Shown here: positions 15,881-23,574 of the stretch, in pieces
How the letters are laid out: each line of letters begins with the position of its first letter
Position numbering within the stretch: the stretch's first letter is position 1
NCBI GenBank assembly: GCA_947465645.1
Contig: CANIBQ010000057.1
Coordinates: 1 to 31,542, forward strand
Origin: Acidobacteriota bacterium
GTDB taxonomy: Bacteria; Acidobacteriota; Vicinamibacteria; Vicinamibacterales; UBA2999
DNA: 31,542 bases
Reading direction: 5' to 3'
Notes under the pieces: model-generated
Told to the model about the DNA's origin: nothing
Database searches by the model: none
What the model saw: the letters and a program-made list of their open reading frames with translations, nothing else
Position numbers and translations under genes: made by a program

Positions 15881-18217
15881 CTAATTGGTTCCCACCGCCG
15901 CCGCATTCTTCTTGAGCCAATCCACCGTGAACTTGATGATCTCGTCGCTGTTCTTCTCGAGCATCATCATGTGGCTGTTGCCCCTGATGCCGACGTCTTC
16001 CAGCCGATAGAAGTCGACCTTGACGCCCGCCTGCTTGAGAAACTTCGGGATGCAGGGGTCGTAGACGCGGTGATAGGTCGCGCTCGCGGAGTACATCAGG
16101 ACGCGGACGTTCTGCCACTTCGCGAGCTTGCGCGCGGGCTCCTCCTGCATGTAGCAGAGCACCTCGTCGGGGCGCTCCTGCCTGGTTTCCAGCACCGCCT
16201 TGAGATCGGCCGGCGTCGCCGCGGGCGGGTCGTACTCGAACTTATTGTTGGTGAGCCCCCACGAAGTCGGATTCCGCGGACCGGTCGTCACCTTCGCGGT
16301 GTCGACGTTGGCGAACTGCGGCCCACCCGGCTCAATCGCGACCATCGCCGGGATGTACTGCGGACGCGCCTCGAATACGTCGAACCCGAGCCCGCCGCCC
16401 TGCGAATGGGTGAAGAGGATGATCGGCTGCTTGAGCGTGTCGATGAGGGCGATGCTGGCGTCGCGGGCGAGGTTGATGCTCTGGCCGGCGAACTGCACCT
16501 GGGTCTTGACGAAGGCGTCCATGATCGGGTCGCCCATCTTGCCGGTGCCGGGCCACTGGGTGTGCATCTTGGCCAGCGGGAAATCGCCGCGTTCACGGCC
16601 GTTGGTCCAGATCCGCTCCAACTCGAGGCCGGTGCGAATGCCGAGCGCGCCGTCGATCGGCGTCTTCCCGTCAGGGCCAGGCAGCGGGACGTATGCCGAA
16701 CGTCCGCGCGCGGGGTAGTCGACCATGTAGACGACGTAGCCCTGGTCCATCATGTGGTACGCCCATCCGGCGCGGCCGTCGGGCGTCTGCTGCCAGTCGA
16801 CGCCGGTCTGACCGTTGCCGTGGAAGAACACCACCGGGTTGGGCTGGCGGATCTGCCTGGGCACCCAGACGTCCATGTACATGGCGCCGCGCATGACTTC
16901 CTTGCCCTTCTCACCCCAGTACTGCCCGCCGGCGAAATAGAAGCCCTTGCGCGCGATGTTCTCGGTGGAGAAGGTCGGGATCGACTTGGGCGGCATCGCC
17001 TTGGAGTTGTTTTCGCCGGCGCGGGGGCGGGCGTTCTTCGCGAGCCACTGCCCCATGTACTTCGCGATGTCGGCGCTGTTCTTCTCGAGCATCATCATGT
17101 GCCCGTTGCCGGGCATGCCGGCATTCTCCATCTCGACGTACTCGGTCTTCACGCCCGCCTGGTTGAGCCACTTCGCGAGGCAGTGGTCGTAGATGCGGTG
17201 GTAGCCGCCTTCGCCGTTCAGGAAGAGCACCGGGATGTTCTGGAGGTTCTTGAGCGTGCGTGCCGGCTCGGTCTGCAGGTAGCAGGCGACTTTGCCAGGC
17301 TCGGGCTTGTTGTCGAGGGCCGTCTTCAGATCGGCGGCGGTGGCCGCCGCAGGTTCGTAGGCTATCGGGCTGTTGGCGACGCCCCAGCTCAACCCGCCAC
17401 CCTCGGTGTAGGCGACCTTCGCGTTGTCGACACCCTTGATCGGCGGCGCCGCCGGCTCCACGGTCACGATCGCTCTCACCTGATTCGGCCGGGCGTCGGC
17501 CACGAGCCACCCGAAGGCGCCGCCCTGCGAATGCGTCAGCAGGATCACCGGCGAACCGATCATGTCGAGCAGCGCGACGTTGGCATCGCGCGTCAGTGTT
17601 TCCTGCCGCGGGCCGGCGAGAAACTGCACCTGCGTCTTGTTGAAGAAGTCGAACACCGGATCGCCAATACGGCCCGTGCCAGGCCACTGCGTGTGCTTCT
17701 TCGCGTTCGGGAAATCGCCGCGTGCCGCCGAGGCCGTGAAGATCTCTTCGAGGTTGGGCGCCGTGCGGATGTTGAGGTTCAGGCGATCGGCGGTGCCGTC
17801 CACGCCGGGCACGTACTGCGATCGGCCGCGGGCCGGGAAATCCTGCAGGTAGACGACATAGCCCATGTCGAGGAAGTTGTAGGCCCACCCGGGACGGCCG
17901 TCCGGGGTCATCAGCCAGTCCACACCGGTCTGTCCCGCGCCGTGCAGGAACACCACGGGGTACGGCGACCTGATCTGCTTCGGCACCATCACTTCGACGT
18001 ACATGGCGCCGCCCATCGTGGATTCTTTGTCGGGGCCGAGCTCCCCGACATACTTGCCGCCGGCATAGACGAACCCGTGTCGGGCGACGTTGTCGAGCGA
18101 GATGGTCTTGATCGTGGACGGCGGCGCAGCCTTCGCGGCGGCGCTTTGAGCGCTCGAGTGGCGCCCGGCGATCAAGACGATCAGCGCCGACAGAAGAACG
18201 ATATAAGGCCGTTTCAT
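15881..18217 (-). CDS. Exported double-domain esterase, tandem esterase-713-like alpha/beta hydrolases
   Basis: One 778-residue chain contains two complete, homologous alpha/beta hydrolase domains (about 35-400 and 410-775) after a signal peptide. Each has HGxGQTGVDW followed by TPDGR and GWAY, a PARGRS motif, a nucleophile elbow THSQGG (Ser230 and Ser605), a glutamate exactly 24 residues later (VEPA Glu254, IEPG Glu629) and a late histidine in GN(G/S)HMMMLE (His373 and His749). Esterase 713 from Alcaligenes has the same Ser-Glu-His order and spacing, so both halves look active. The reaction is probably ester hydrolysis; the substrate is unknown. The start at 18217 has AAAGGA six bases upstream. 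It heads the minus-strand run and is divergent from the amidohydrolases. Confidence 0.87.
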   Translation of the reverse strand: MKRPYIVLLSALIVLIAGRHSSAQSAAAKAAPPSTIKTISLDNVARHGFVYAGGKYVGELGPDKESTMGGAMYVEVMVPKQIRSPYPVVFLHGAGQTGVDWLMTPDGRPGWAYNFLDMGYVVYLQDFPARGRSQYVPGVDGTADRLNLNIRTAPNLEEIFTASAARGDFPNAKKHTQWPGTGRIGDPVFDFFNKTQVQFLAGPRQETLTRDANVALLDMIGSPVILLTHSQGGAFGWLVADARPNQVRAIVTVEPAAPPIKGVDNAKVAYTEGGGLSWGVANSPIAYEPAAATAADLKTALDNKPEPGKVACYLQTEPARTLKNLQNIPVLFLNGEGGYHRIYDHCLAKWLNQAGVKTEYVEMENAGMPGNGHMMMLEKNSADIAKYMGQWLAKNARPRAGENNSKAMPPKSIPTFSTENIARKGFYFAGGQYWGEKGKEVMRGAMYMDVWVPRQIRQPNPVVFFHGNGQTGVDWQQTPDGRAGWAYHMMDQGYVVYMVDYPARGRSAYVPLPGPDGKTPIDGALGIRTGLELERIWTNGRERGDFPLAKMHTQWPGTGKMGDPIMDAFVKTQVQFAGQSINLARDASIALIDTLKQPIILFTHSQGGGLGFDVFEARPQYIPAMVAIEPGGPQFANVDTAKVTTGPRNPTSWGLTNNKFEYDPPAATPADLKAVLETRQERPDEVLCYMQEEPARKLAKWQNVRVLMYSASATYHRVYDPCIPKFLKQAGVKVDFYRLEDVGIRGNSHMMMLEKNSDEIIKFTVDWLKKNAAAVGTN

Positions 18218-18306
18218 GCTTATCCTTTCTGAGAACACAGGTGGGGCTGCGAGGTTTTTAGGCCTGATCAGGGGGCAAAGTCAAGCTGATCCCACTGCCT
18301 TCCTGA

Positions 18307-18333
18307 TTGCCCTTGCGCGGTATCCGTTATAGA
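18307..18333 (+). promoter_or_regulatory. Candidate sigma-70-type promoter for the amidohydrolase genes
   Basis: TTGCCC at 18307-18312 and TATAGA at 18328-18333 are separated by 15 bases, slightly short. They lie in the 167-bp divergent region upstream of the first amidohydrolase (ATG 18385). Confidence 0.3.
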
Positions 18334-18384
18334 GTTCCGCGAAATCGGAACCCATTCCATCCGTTTTCACCTCGGAGGCACCGA

Positions 18385-19443
18385 ATGCGGCGTCGCGATC
18401 TCGTCAGGACGGCGGTTGGTGCAGCCGCCGGAGCGCTGCTGCTCGGCCGTAATGCCCTGCGCGCCCAGGCCCCGCCCGCGCGCCGGCAGGTGACCATCGG
18501 CGGCACGCGCGTGAAGGTGGTGGACGTGCACCATCACTGGGACATGCCGATCCCCCTCGAGGTCGTCAAAGGTACGCCGTTCGAGGAGCGCGCCAAGGGG
18601 CCCGGGCTCGAAGAGCGCGTGGCAATCCTGGACAAGATGGGGATCGATGTCGCGCTGGTGAGCGTCAACGATTTCTGGTGGTGGGAAGCGAAGGACCAGG
18701 GATTGGCGAAGGCGATCTGCACCGTGCACAACGAGACGCTCGCCACGTGGCACCAGAGGCATCCCGACCGGCTGATCGGCATGGCGTCGGTTCCACTCCA
18801 GTTTCCAGAGATCGCCGCCGACATGCTGCAGGACGCGGTCACTCGTCTTGGGGCACGCTGCGTCACCGTCGGCGGTCACGTCAACGGCGAGAGTCTCACG
18901 GAGCCGAAATACGACGTGTTCTGGGCGAAGGCCGTCGAGATGGGCCAGCTGGTCTTCATGCATCCCAATGGTTCCGCCAACATCATCAAGGAGGGCGGAC
19001 TCTCCGGGCGGGGCGGGCTCGGCAACATCGTCGGCAATCCGCTCGAAACGACGGTGTTTCTGTCGCGGCTGATCTTTGACGGCACGTTCGACAAGTTTCC
19101 GGCGCTGAAGGTGGGCGGGGCGCACGCCGGCGGGTACCTGCCGTCCTATCTGGGCCGCACAGAGGTCGCGTGCCAGCGGCCAGGCATGAACTGCATCATC
19201 AAGAAGAAGCCGAGCGAGTACATGCGGACCAACGTCCTGGCCGACACGATGGTGTTCTCTGAAGAAGGAGTGCGCCACCTGGTCGCGGAGATGGGCGTCG
19301 GGCAGGTCGTCTTCGGCACCGACATCCCCTTCAACTGGCCGGTGAGCGTGGACCTGATCGTCGACTCGAAATCCTTGAGCAACGCCGACAAGGAAGCGAT
19401 CCTTGGCGGCAACCTGATTCGCCTTCTGAAACTTTCCGCATAA
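18385..19443 (+). CDS. Tat-exported ACMSD-type amidohydrolase, paralog 1
   Basis: A 352-residue metal-dependent amidohydrolase-fold enzyme (amidohydro-rel, ACMSD family). The start at 18385 has GGAGG upstream and gives MRRRDLVRTAVGAAAG, a twin-arginine signal. Metal ligands seen are HxH in VDVHHHWDMP (His49, His51), His193 in FMHPNGS, His247 in GGAHAGGYLPSY and Asp313 in GTDIPFNWP, all as in 2-amino-3-carboxymuconate-6-semialdehyde decarboxylase. Family members decarboxylate or hydrolyse carboxylated aromatic or muconate compounds, usually in the cytoplasm, so the export signal is unusual. It is the first of three tandem paralogs; the next starts 12 bases after its stop. Confidence 0.87.
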   Translation: MRRRDLVRTAVGAAAGALLLGRNALRAQAPPARRQVTIGGTRVKVVDVHHHWDMPIPLEVVKGTPFEERAKGPGLEERVAILDKMGIDVALVSVNDFWWWEAKDQGLAKAICTVHNETLATWHQRHPDRLIGMASVPLQFPEIAADMLQDAVTRLGARCVTVGGHVNGESLTEPKYDVFWAKAVEMGQLVFMHPNGSANIIKEGGLSGRGGLGNIVGNPLETTVFLSRLIFDGTFDKFPALKVGGAHAGGYLPSYLGRTEVACQRPGMNCIIKKKPSEYMRTNVLADTMVFSEEGVRHLVAEMGVGQVVFGTDIPFNWPVSVDLIVDSKSLSNADKEAILGGNLIRLLKLSA

Positions 19444-19455
19444 GAGGAACCCCTC

Positions 19456-20526
19456 ATGCCGAATCGCAGGCATTTCTTCAAGACGGCCGCGGGCACCGCC
19501 GCGGCATCACTCGTCCTCGGACGCGAGTTCCTGGGCGCGCAGGCGCCGCCGGCGCGGCGCCAGGTGACCATCGGCGGCAAGCGCGTCCGCGTCATCGATA
19601 TTCATTCGCACTGCGTCATCCCGGCGGCCTCCGAGGTCGTCAAGGGCACGCCGTTCGCACAGAACGGGCCTGGGCCAGGCGGCGTGATCGGCCCGGAGCG
19701 GCTGGCGCTCATGGACAAGACGGGCGTCGACGTCCAGGCGCTGAGCGTCAACGGCTACTGGTGGTTCACGGTGGCCGACCGCGAGCTGGCGCGCCGGGTC
19801 GTGCAGGTGCAGAACGAAGGCATGGCCAAGATCGTGGCGTCCAATCCGACGCGGTTCGTCGCGATGGCGTCGGTCGCCCTCCAGTACCCAGACCTCGCGG
19901 CGCAGCAACTCGAAGAGGCTCAGAAGCTCGGCCTTCGCGGCGTCTCGATCGGCGGCCACTGCAACGGCGAGGACCTGTCGAATCCGAAGTACGACCCGTT
20001 CTGGGCGAAGGCCGCCGAGCTCGGCGCACTCGTTTTCATGCATCCCGGCGGGTCGGAGAACATCATCAAGGAGGGCGCCTTCCGCGGACGCGGCGAGCTC
20101 AGCAACATCATGGGCAACCCGCTCGAAACCACCTACTTCCTGTCGCGGATGATCTTCGACGGCACGTTCGACAAGTTCCCCACCTTGAAAGTCGCGGGCG
20201 CGCACGCCGGCGGGTACCTGCCGTCGTACTTCGGGCGCACCGAGGTGGCGTGCGACGTGCGCGCCAACGCGAACTGCGCCAACAAGCGGCGCCCGAAAGA
20301 GATCCTTCGTTCGCAGATCATCGCCGACACCATGGTCTTTTCAGACGAAGGACTCAGGCACCTCGTCAACGAGATGGGGGTCAGCCAGGTCGTCTACGGC
20401 ACCGACGTGCCGTTCAACTGGCCGGTCACCGTCGATCTGGTGCTCAACGCCACATGGCTGAGCAACGCCGACAAGGAAGCGATCCTCGGCGGCAACCTGG
20501 CGAGGCTGCTTCAGATAACGTCTTAG
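19456..20526 (+). CDS. Tat-exported ACMSD-type amidohydrolase, paralog 2
   Basis: This 356-residue paralog begins MPNRRHFFKTAAG, a twin-arginine signal, with AGAGGA upstream. It keeps every metal-binding motif: HSH in IDIHSHCVIP, His in FMHPGGSENI, His in GAHAGGYLPSYFGR and Asp in GTDVPFNWP. It is co-directional with paralog 1 and only 12 bases downstream, so the two are one transcript. It is clearly more like paralog 3 than paralog 1 around the active site (FMHPGG, NGEDLSNPKYDPFWAKAAELG). Its substrate is unknown. A 17-bp tandem repeat array separates it from paralog 3. Confidence 0.87.
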   Translation: MPNRRHFFKTAAGTAAASLVLGREFLGAQAPPARRQVTIGGKRVRVIDIHSHCVIPAASEVVKGTPFAQNGPGPGGVIGPERLALMDKTGVDVQALSVNGYWWFTVADRELARRVVQVQNEGMAKIVASNPTRFVAMASVALQYPDLAAQQLEEAQKLGLRGVSIGGHCNGEDLSNPKYDPFWAKAAELGALVFMHPGGSENIIKEGAFRGRGELSNIMGNPLETTYFLSRMIFDGTFDKFPTLKVAGAHAGGYLPSYFGRTEVACDVRANANCANKRRPKEILRSQIIADTMVFSDEGLRHLVNEMGVSQVVYGTDVPFNWPVTVDLVLNATWLSNADKEAILGGNLARLLQITS

Positions 20527-20544
20527 GTCCGCCTAAAGGCGGAC
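20527..20544. repeat. Palindrome GTCCGCC/GGCGGAC after the second amidohydrolase
   Basis: GTCCGCC and GGCGGAC flank a four-base TAAA loop directly after the stop codon at 20526. The right arm merges into the first unit of the 17-bp tandem array. I recall similar GTCCGCC/GGCGGAC palindromes as frequent dispersed repeats in Acidobacteriota genomes; that recollection was not checked. Confidence 0.65.
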
Positions 20545-20657
20545 ACTACGCAATAGCGGACACTACGCAATAGCGGAGACTACGCAATAGCGGAGACTAC
20601 GTAATAGCGGAGACTACGTAATAGCGGAGACTACGTCATAGCGGAGACTACGTCATA
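20539..20657. repeat. Tandem repeat array, seven copies of a 17-bp unit
   Basis: Seven head-to-tail copies of GCGGASACTACGYMATA fill the gap between amidohydrolases 2 and 3, starting at 20539, 20556, 20573, 20590, 20607, 20624 and 20641, with a partial GCGGAC at 20658-20663. Variants change stepwise: two copies with GGACACTACGC, one with GGAGACTACGC, two with ACGTAA and two with ACGTCA. Neighbouring copies are most alike. This pattern suggests local copy expansion by slippage. There are no spacers, so it is not CRISPR. Confidence 0.9.
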
Positions 20658-20675
20658 GCGGACGTGGAGTCATAC

Positions 20676-21779
20676 ATGCCAAATCGCAGAGACTTCGTCA
20701 GAACCGTAGCCGGCGCGACCGCGGGCGCGCTGGTGGGATCCGCTGCACTCGCCGGCGCGCAGGGCCGCGGTGGACGCGGCGGCCCGGCCGCGCCGGCCGG
20801 CCCGGTCGTCAGGCGCCAGATATCGATCAACGGCAAGCGCATCAGGGTTGTCGACATCCACTCGCACGCGACGGTGCCCGAGGTCGTCCCAGTGGTGGCC
20901 GGCACGCCGTACGCCGACGAGGCTGGTGGCCGGAGCCTGGATCAGGAACGCGTCGACGCACTCGACCGCCAGGGCATCGACATCCAGGCCCTGAGCATCA
21001 ACGGCTTCTGGTGGTACGAGGTCAAGGACCGCGACCTCGCGGCGCGCATCGTCAAGGCGCAGAACGAAGGGCTCGCGAAGTTCGTCTCGACCCGTCCGGA
21101 TCGATTCGTCGGGATGGCGTCGAGCTCGCTCCAGTTTCCCGACCTCGCCGCGCAGCAGCTTGACGACGGCGTGAAGCGGCTGGGGCTGCGTGCCGCCGCC
21201 ATCGGCGGGCATGTGAACGGCGAGGATCTCTCGAATCCGAAGTACGACCCCTTCTGGGCGAAGGCCGCGGAGCTCGGCGTCGTGGTGTTCATGCATCCGG
21301 GCGGCGCCGAGAACATCATCAAGGGTGACGCGCTCGACGGACGCGGCGACCTCGGCAACATCATCGGCAACCCGCTCGAAACGACCTACTTCCTGTCGAG
21401 GCTGATCTATGACGGAACGCTCGACAAGTTCCCGGGCCTGAAGGTCGCGGGCGCGCATGCGGGCGGCTACCTGCCGTCATACTTGGGACGTTCCGAAGTG
21501 GCCTGCGACATACGCCCGAACGCGATGTGCGCCAACAAGAAGAAGCCGAGCGAGTACCTGAAGACTCAGATCCTCGTCGACACGATGATTCTGTCAGATG
21601 AAGGGCTGCGCCACCTGGTGGCGGTGATGGGCCCGAGCCAGATCGTCTACGGGACCGACAACCCGCTGAACTGGCCGGTCACCGTCGATCTGGTGCTGAA
21701 CGCGAAGTTCTTGAGCGACGCCGAGAAGGAAATGATTCTAGGAGGCAATCTTCTGAGGCTGCTGAAGATTGGTGGCTAG
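20676..21779 (+). CDS. Tat-exported ACMSD-type amidohydrolase, paralog 3
   Basis: This 367-residue paralog starts at 20676, with GGAG six bases upstream, and reads MPNRRDFVRTVAGATAG, a twin-arginine signal, followed by a glycine- and proline-rich linker. Metal motifs are complete: HSH in VDIHSHATVP, His in FMHPGGAENI, His in GAHAGGYLPSYLGR and Asp in GTDNPLNWP. The last motif has NPL where the other two have the usual PF, the only visible active-site difference. Its TAG stop lies within a long inverted repeat shared with the convergent cytochrome gene. It may be read from the same transcript as paralogs 1 and 2, although the 17-bp array intervenes. Confidence 0.87.
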   Translation: MPNRRDFVRTVAGATAGALVGSAALAGAQGRGGRGGPAAPAGPVVRRQISINGKRIRVVDIHSHATVPEVVPVVAGTPYADEAGGRSLDQERVDALDRQGIDIQALSINGFWWYEVKDRDLAARIVKAQNEGLAKFVSTRPDRFVGMASSSLQFPDLAAQQLDDGVKRLGLRAAAIGGHVNGEDLSNPKYDPFWAKAAELGVVVFMHPGGAENIIKGDALDGRGDLGNIIGNPLETTYFLSRLIYDGTLDKFPGLKVAGAHAGGYLPSYLGRSEVACDIRPNAMCANKKKPSEYLKTQILVDTMILSDEGLRHLVAVMGPSQIVYGTDNPLNWPVTVDLVLNAKFLSDAEKEMILGGNLLRLLKIGG

Positions 21780-21839
21780 GTAGCTGGGTAGCTAAGCAAA
21801 CCCAGCTACTCCCCAGCAACCTAGCTACCCAGCTACCTA
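21777..21839. repeat. Perfect 18-bp inverted repeat spanning two convergent stop codons
   Basis: TAGGTAGCTGGGTAGCTA at 21777-21794 is exactly complementary to 21822-21839, around a 27-base centre that itself repeats ACCCAGCTAC-like sequence. The first three bases of the left arm are the stop codon of amidohydrolase 3 and the last three of the right arm are the stop codon of the cytochrome gene. It probably works as a bidirectional transcript end or mRNA-stabilising hairpin. Confidence 0.8.
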
Positions 21840-22814
21840 CGGATTCAGCGAGGCCAGGTACGCGGTCACGTTGACCACGTCCTGGTCGGTCATCTGCGCG
21901 ACCGCTTTCTTCATCAACTGCGCATCGACGCCGTTGCGGGACCCGTCCTTGAACAGGAACAACTGGCGCGCGAGATAGACCGGGTGGACGCCGGCGAGGC
22001 GCGGCACGTTGCCCAGTCCGATCAGGTTGTCGCCGTGGCACGTCGCGCAGGCAACCGACTTGCCCCCGCCCCCTGACTCCACGTACGCCTTCCCCTTCGC
22101 GACGCTCCCCTGCGGCGCGTAGGCGATGAAGACGTTGCCGTTCGGGTCGCGATGACGGACGCGATCAACGTCCTCGGGTACCGTGATGATGCGCTGCCCG
22201 ATCGGCTCGGTCTGGCCTGGCGCCTTCGGGTCGAGGTAGCGCATGCGCCCGCCGCCGACGAACGACTTGGGCACCATCGCGACTTCCTTGACGATGGTCG
22301 TGCGGATCGGCTTCATCTGCGCGTAGTACTCCGCGATGTCGCGGATCTCCTGGTCGGACATCTCCTTCGCGATGCCGTTCATGCGCGCCGCGTCCTTGCG
22401 CGCGCCCGACTTGAAGTCGTTCATCTGCTGCACGAAATAGCCGGTGGTGTAGCCGGCGACGTCCGCTGATTCCGGGTGGCCGGAGCCGTTGAAGAGGTGG
22501 CACGATCCGCACGCCAGCACGCCGCCGCGGCCCTTCGAGACGAGCGCCGGCGCAACCGGGTGCGACTCGGGAAACCAGTCGGGCGGATTCATCAGGTCGT
22601 CGATCTGCTGAGGCGTGTACGTCTTGGTGCTGCCCGCGACGCGCTTCTCACCTTGTTCGGGTGGCAACAGCGCGGTGATGACGGGAAACGCCCACTCTCT
22701 CGGTCCGGGCTGGAACGCCTGCCCAGGTATCGGCGCGGCGGCTGGCGCCTGCTGCGCGCGTACCGAGATGACGACCAGCAGCAGAAGCACGGACACGGTG
22801 GCGACTCTCTTCAT
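21837..22814 (-). CDS. Periplasmic diheme cytochrome c
   Basis: A 325-residue exported protein with a signal peptide (about 1-20) and two cytochrome c domains. The heme motifs are CGSCH (102-106) and CATCH (256-260). Methionines placed to be axial ligands lie in ARMNGIAKEMSDQEI and QLMKKAVAQMTDQDV. Each domain ends with the usual helix (IRDIAEYYAQM, VVNVTAYLASL). The start at 22814 has GAGGAG six bases upstream. It would carry electrons in the periplasm. It is convergent with the exported amidohydrolases and separated from them only by an inverted repeat. It could accept electrons from a periplasmic oxidation in this locus, but no dehydrogenase is seen in the window. Confidence 0.88.
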   Translation of the reverse strand: MKRVATVSVLLLLVVISVRAQQAPAAAPIPGQAFQPGPREWAFPVITALLPPEQGEKRVAGSTKTYTPQQIDDLMNPPDWFPESHPVAPALVSKGRGGVLACGSCHLFNGSGHPESADVAGYTTGYFVQQMNDFKSGARKDAARMNGIAKEMSDQEIRDIAEYYAQMKPIRTTIVKEVAMVPKSFVGGGRMRYLDPKAPGQTEPIGQRIITVPEDVDRVRHRDPNGNVFIAYAPQGSVAKGKAYVESGGGGKSVACATCHGDNLIGLGNVPRLAGVHPVYLARQLFLFKDGSRNGVDAQLMKKAVAQMTDQDVVNVTAYLASLNP

Positions 22815-22850
22815 ATAAGGCTCCTCACCTTATGGGCGAAACGAAACCGT

Positions 22851-22880
22851 ATTAGACATGCAGGGCCGGGCCGGAAGCAA
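22851..22880 (-). promoter_or_regulatory. Candidate promoter of the cytochrome c gene
   Basis: On the minus strand TTGCTT (22880-22875) and TCTAAT (22856-22851, five of six bases of the -10 consensus) are separated by 18 bases, about 36 bases before the start codon. On the other strand a perfect TTGACA at 22939-22944 could serve the DUF6152 gene, but its -10 partner is weak. Confidence 0.4.
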
Positions 22881-23014
22881 CTCCAGACCATGCCCAACCT
22901 GCCATCTTGCCTATGGCTTACGGAGATCTGTGACAAAATTGACATAGGCAGCCAAACAGTGAGAAGTTATCGAACTCCGACCTTTCTTTGCTCGGACTTA
23001 GGAGTGGTCTTACC

Positions 23015-23497
23015 ATGAAAAAAAGCTTTCGATGTGCCCTCGGTGTCGCCGTTGGCTCCCTCATCATCTCTGGCGCCGCGTGGGCGCATCATGGTGATGC
23101 CGACCGTTACACCGACGACGTTCAGACCGTCACGGGCACGGTTGTACAGGTGCAGTTCGTGAACCCGCACGCGCTCATCGTGTTCGACGTCTCCGAGGGC
23201 GGTAAGACCCAGCGGTGGCAGGCGGAGCTTGGCGGACCGCAGCAACTTGCGCGGCAGTTCGGCTGGACCACCCGGACGTTGAAGCCCGGGGACAAGATCT
23301 CGCTGACCGGCCGCCGCGCGAAGAGCGGCGCGCCCTACATGAACCTGACCGAGCGCGCCAACATCGTGCTGGCAGACTCGGGCAAGGAACTCTACAGAAC
23401 CCAGAACTACGGGCAGCCCGCGGAAGGCGGTGGACGTGGGACGTCTTCCCCGCCCGAGAGTGGGGCGCCGGCACCGGCAGGTCGCGGCGGGGCGTAA
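23015..23497 (+). CDS. DUF6152 family exported protein
   Basis: A 160-residue protein starting at 23015, with AGGAG upstream and MKKSFRCALGVAVGSLIISGAAWA, a signal peptide. The mature part begins AHHGDADRYT and contains VTGTVVQVQFVNPHALIVFDV followed by KTQRWQAELG and LKPGDKISLTGR. These are hallmarks of DUF6152, a small exported beta-rich family whose function is unknown. The histidines near the mature N-terminus hint at metal binding, which is inference. The last 25 residues are a glycine/proline-rich tail. It is divergent from the cytochrome gene and 77 bp upstream of the FG-GAP gene. Confidence 0.82.
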   Translation: MKKSFRCALGVAVGSLIISGAAWAHHGDADRYTDDVQTVTGTVVQVQFVNPHALIVFDVSEGGKTQRWQAELGGPQQLARQFGWTTRTLKPGDKISLTGRRAKSGAPYMNLTERANIVLADSGKELYRTQNYGQPAEGGGRGTSSPPESGAPAPAGRGGA

Positions 23498-23500
23498 TAC

Positions 23501-23560
23501 CGGGTTCGGGTTCCACGTTCCGGGTTCACGGTTCCAGGTTCGGTTCATATTCCACGTTCG
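23501..23560. repeat. Low-complexity GTTCC/GGTTC repeat
   Basis: The gap between DUF6152 and the FG-GAP gene is built of variants of GGGTTC, GGTTCCA and TTCCACGTTC; the last occurs at 23511-23520 and again at 23550-23559. It is non-coding although an open frame runs through it. Confidence 0.6.
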
Positions 23561-23574
23561 TCATGGGAGGCGGG

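Noticed and set aside
15971..18232. Open frame of 753 codons on the plus strand
   Set aside because: Antisense to the double esterase, whose two intact catalytic triads show which strand is coding.
20539..20657. CRISPR array
   Set aside because: The 17-bp units are directly adjacent with no spacers, and no cas genes are present.
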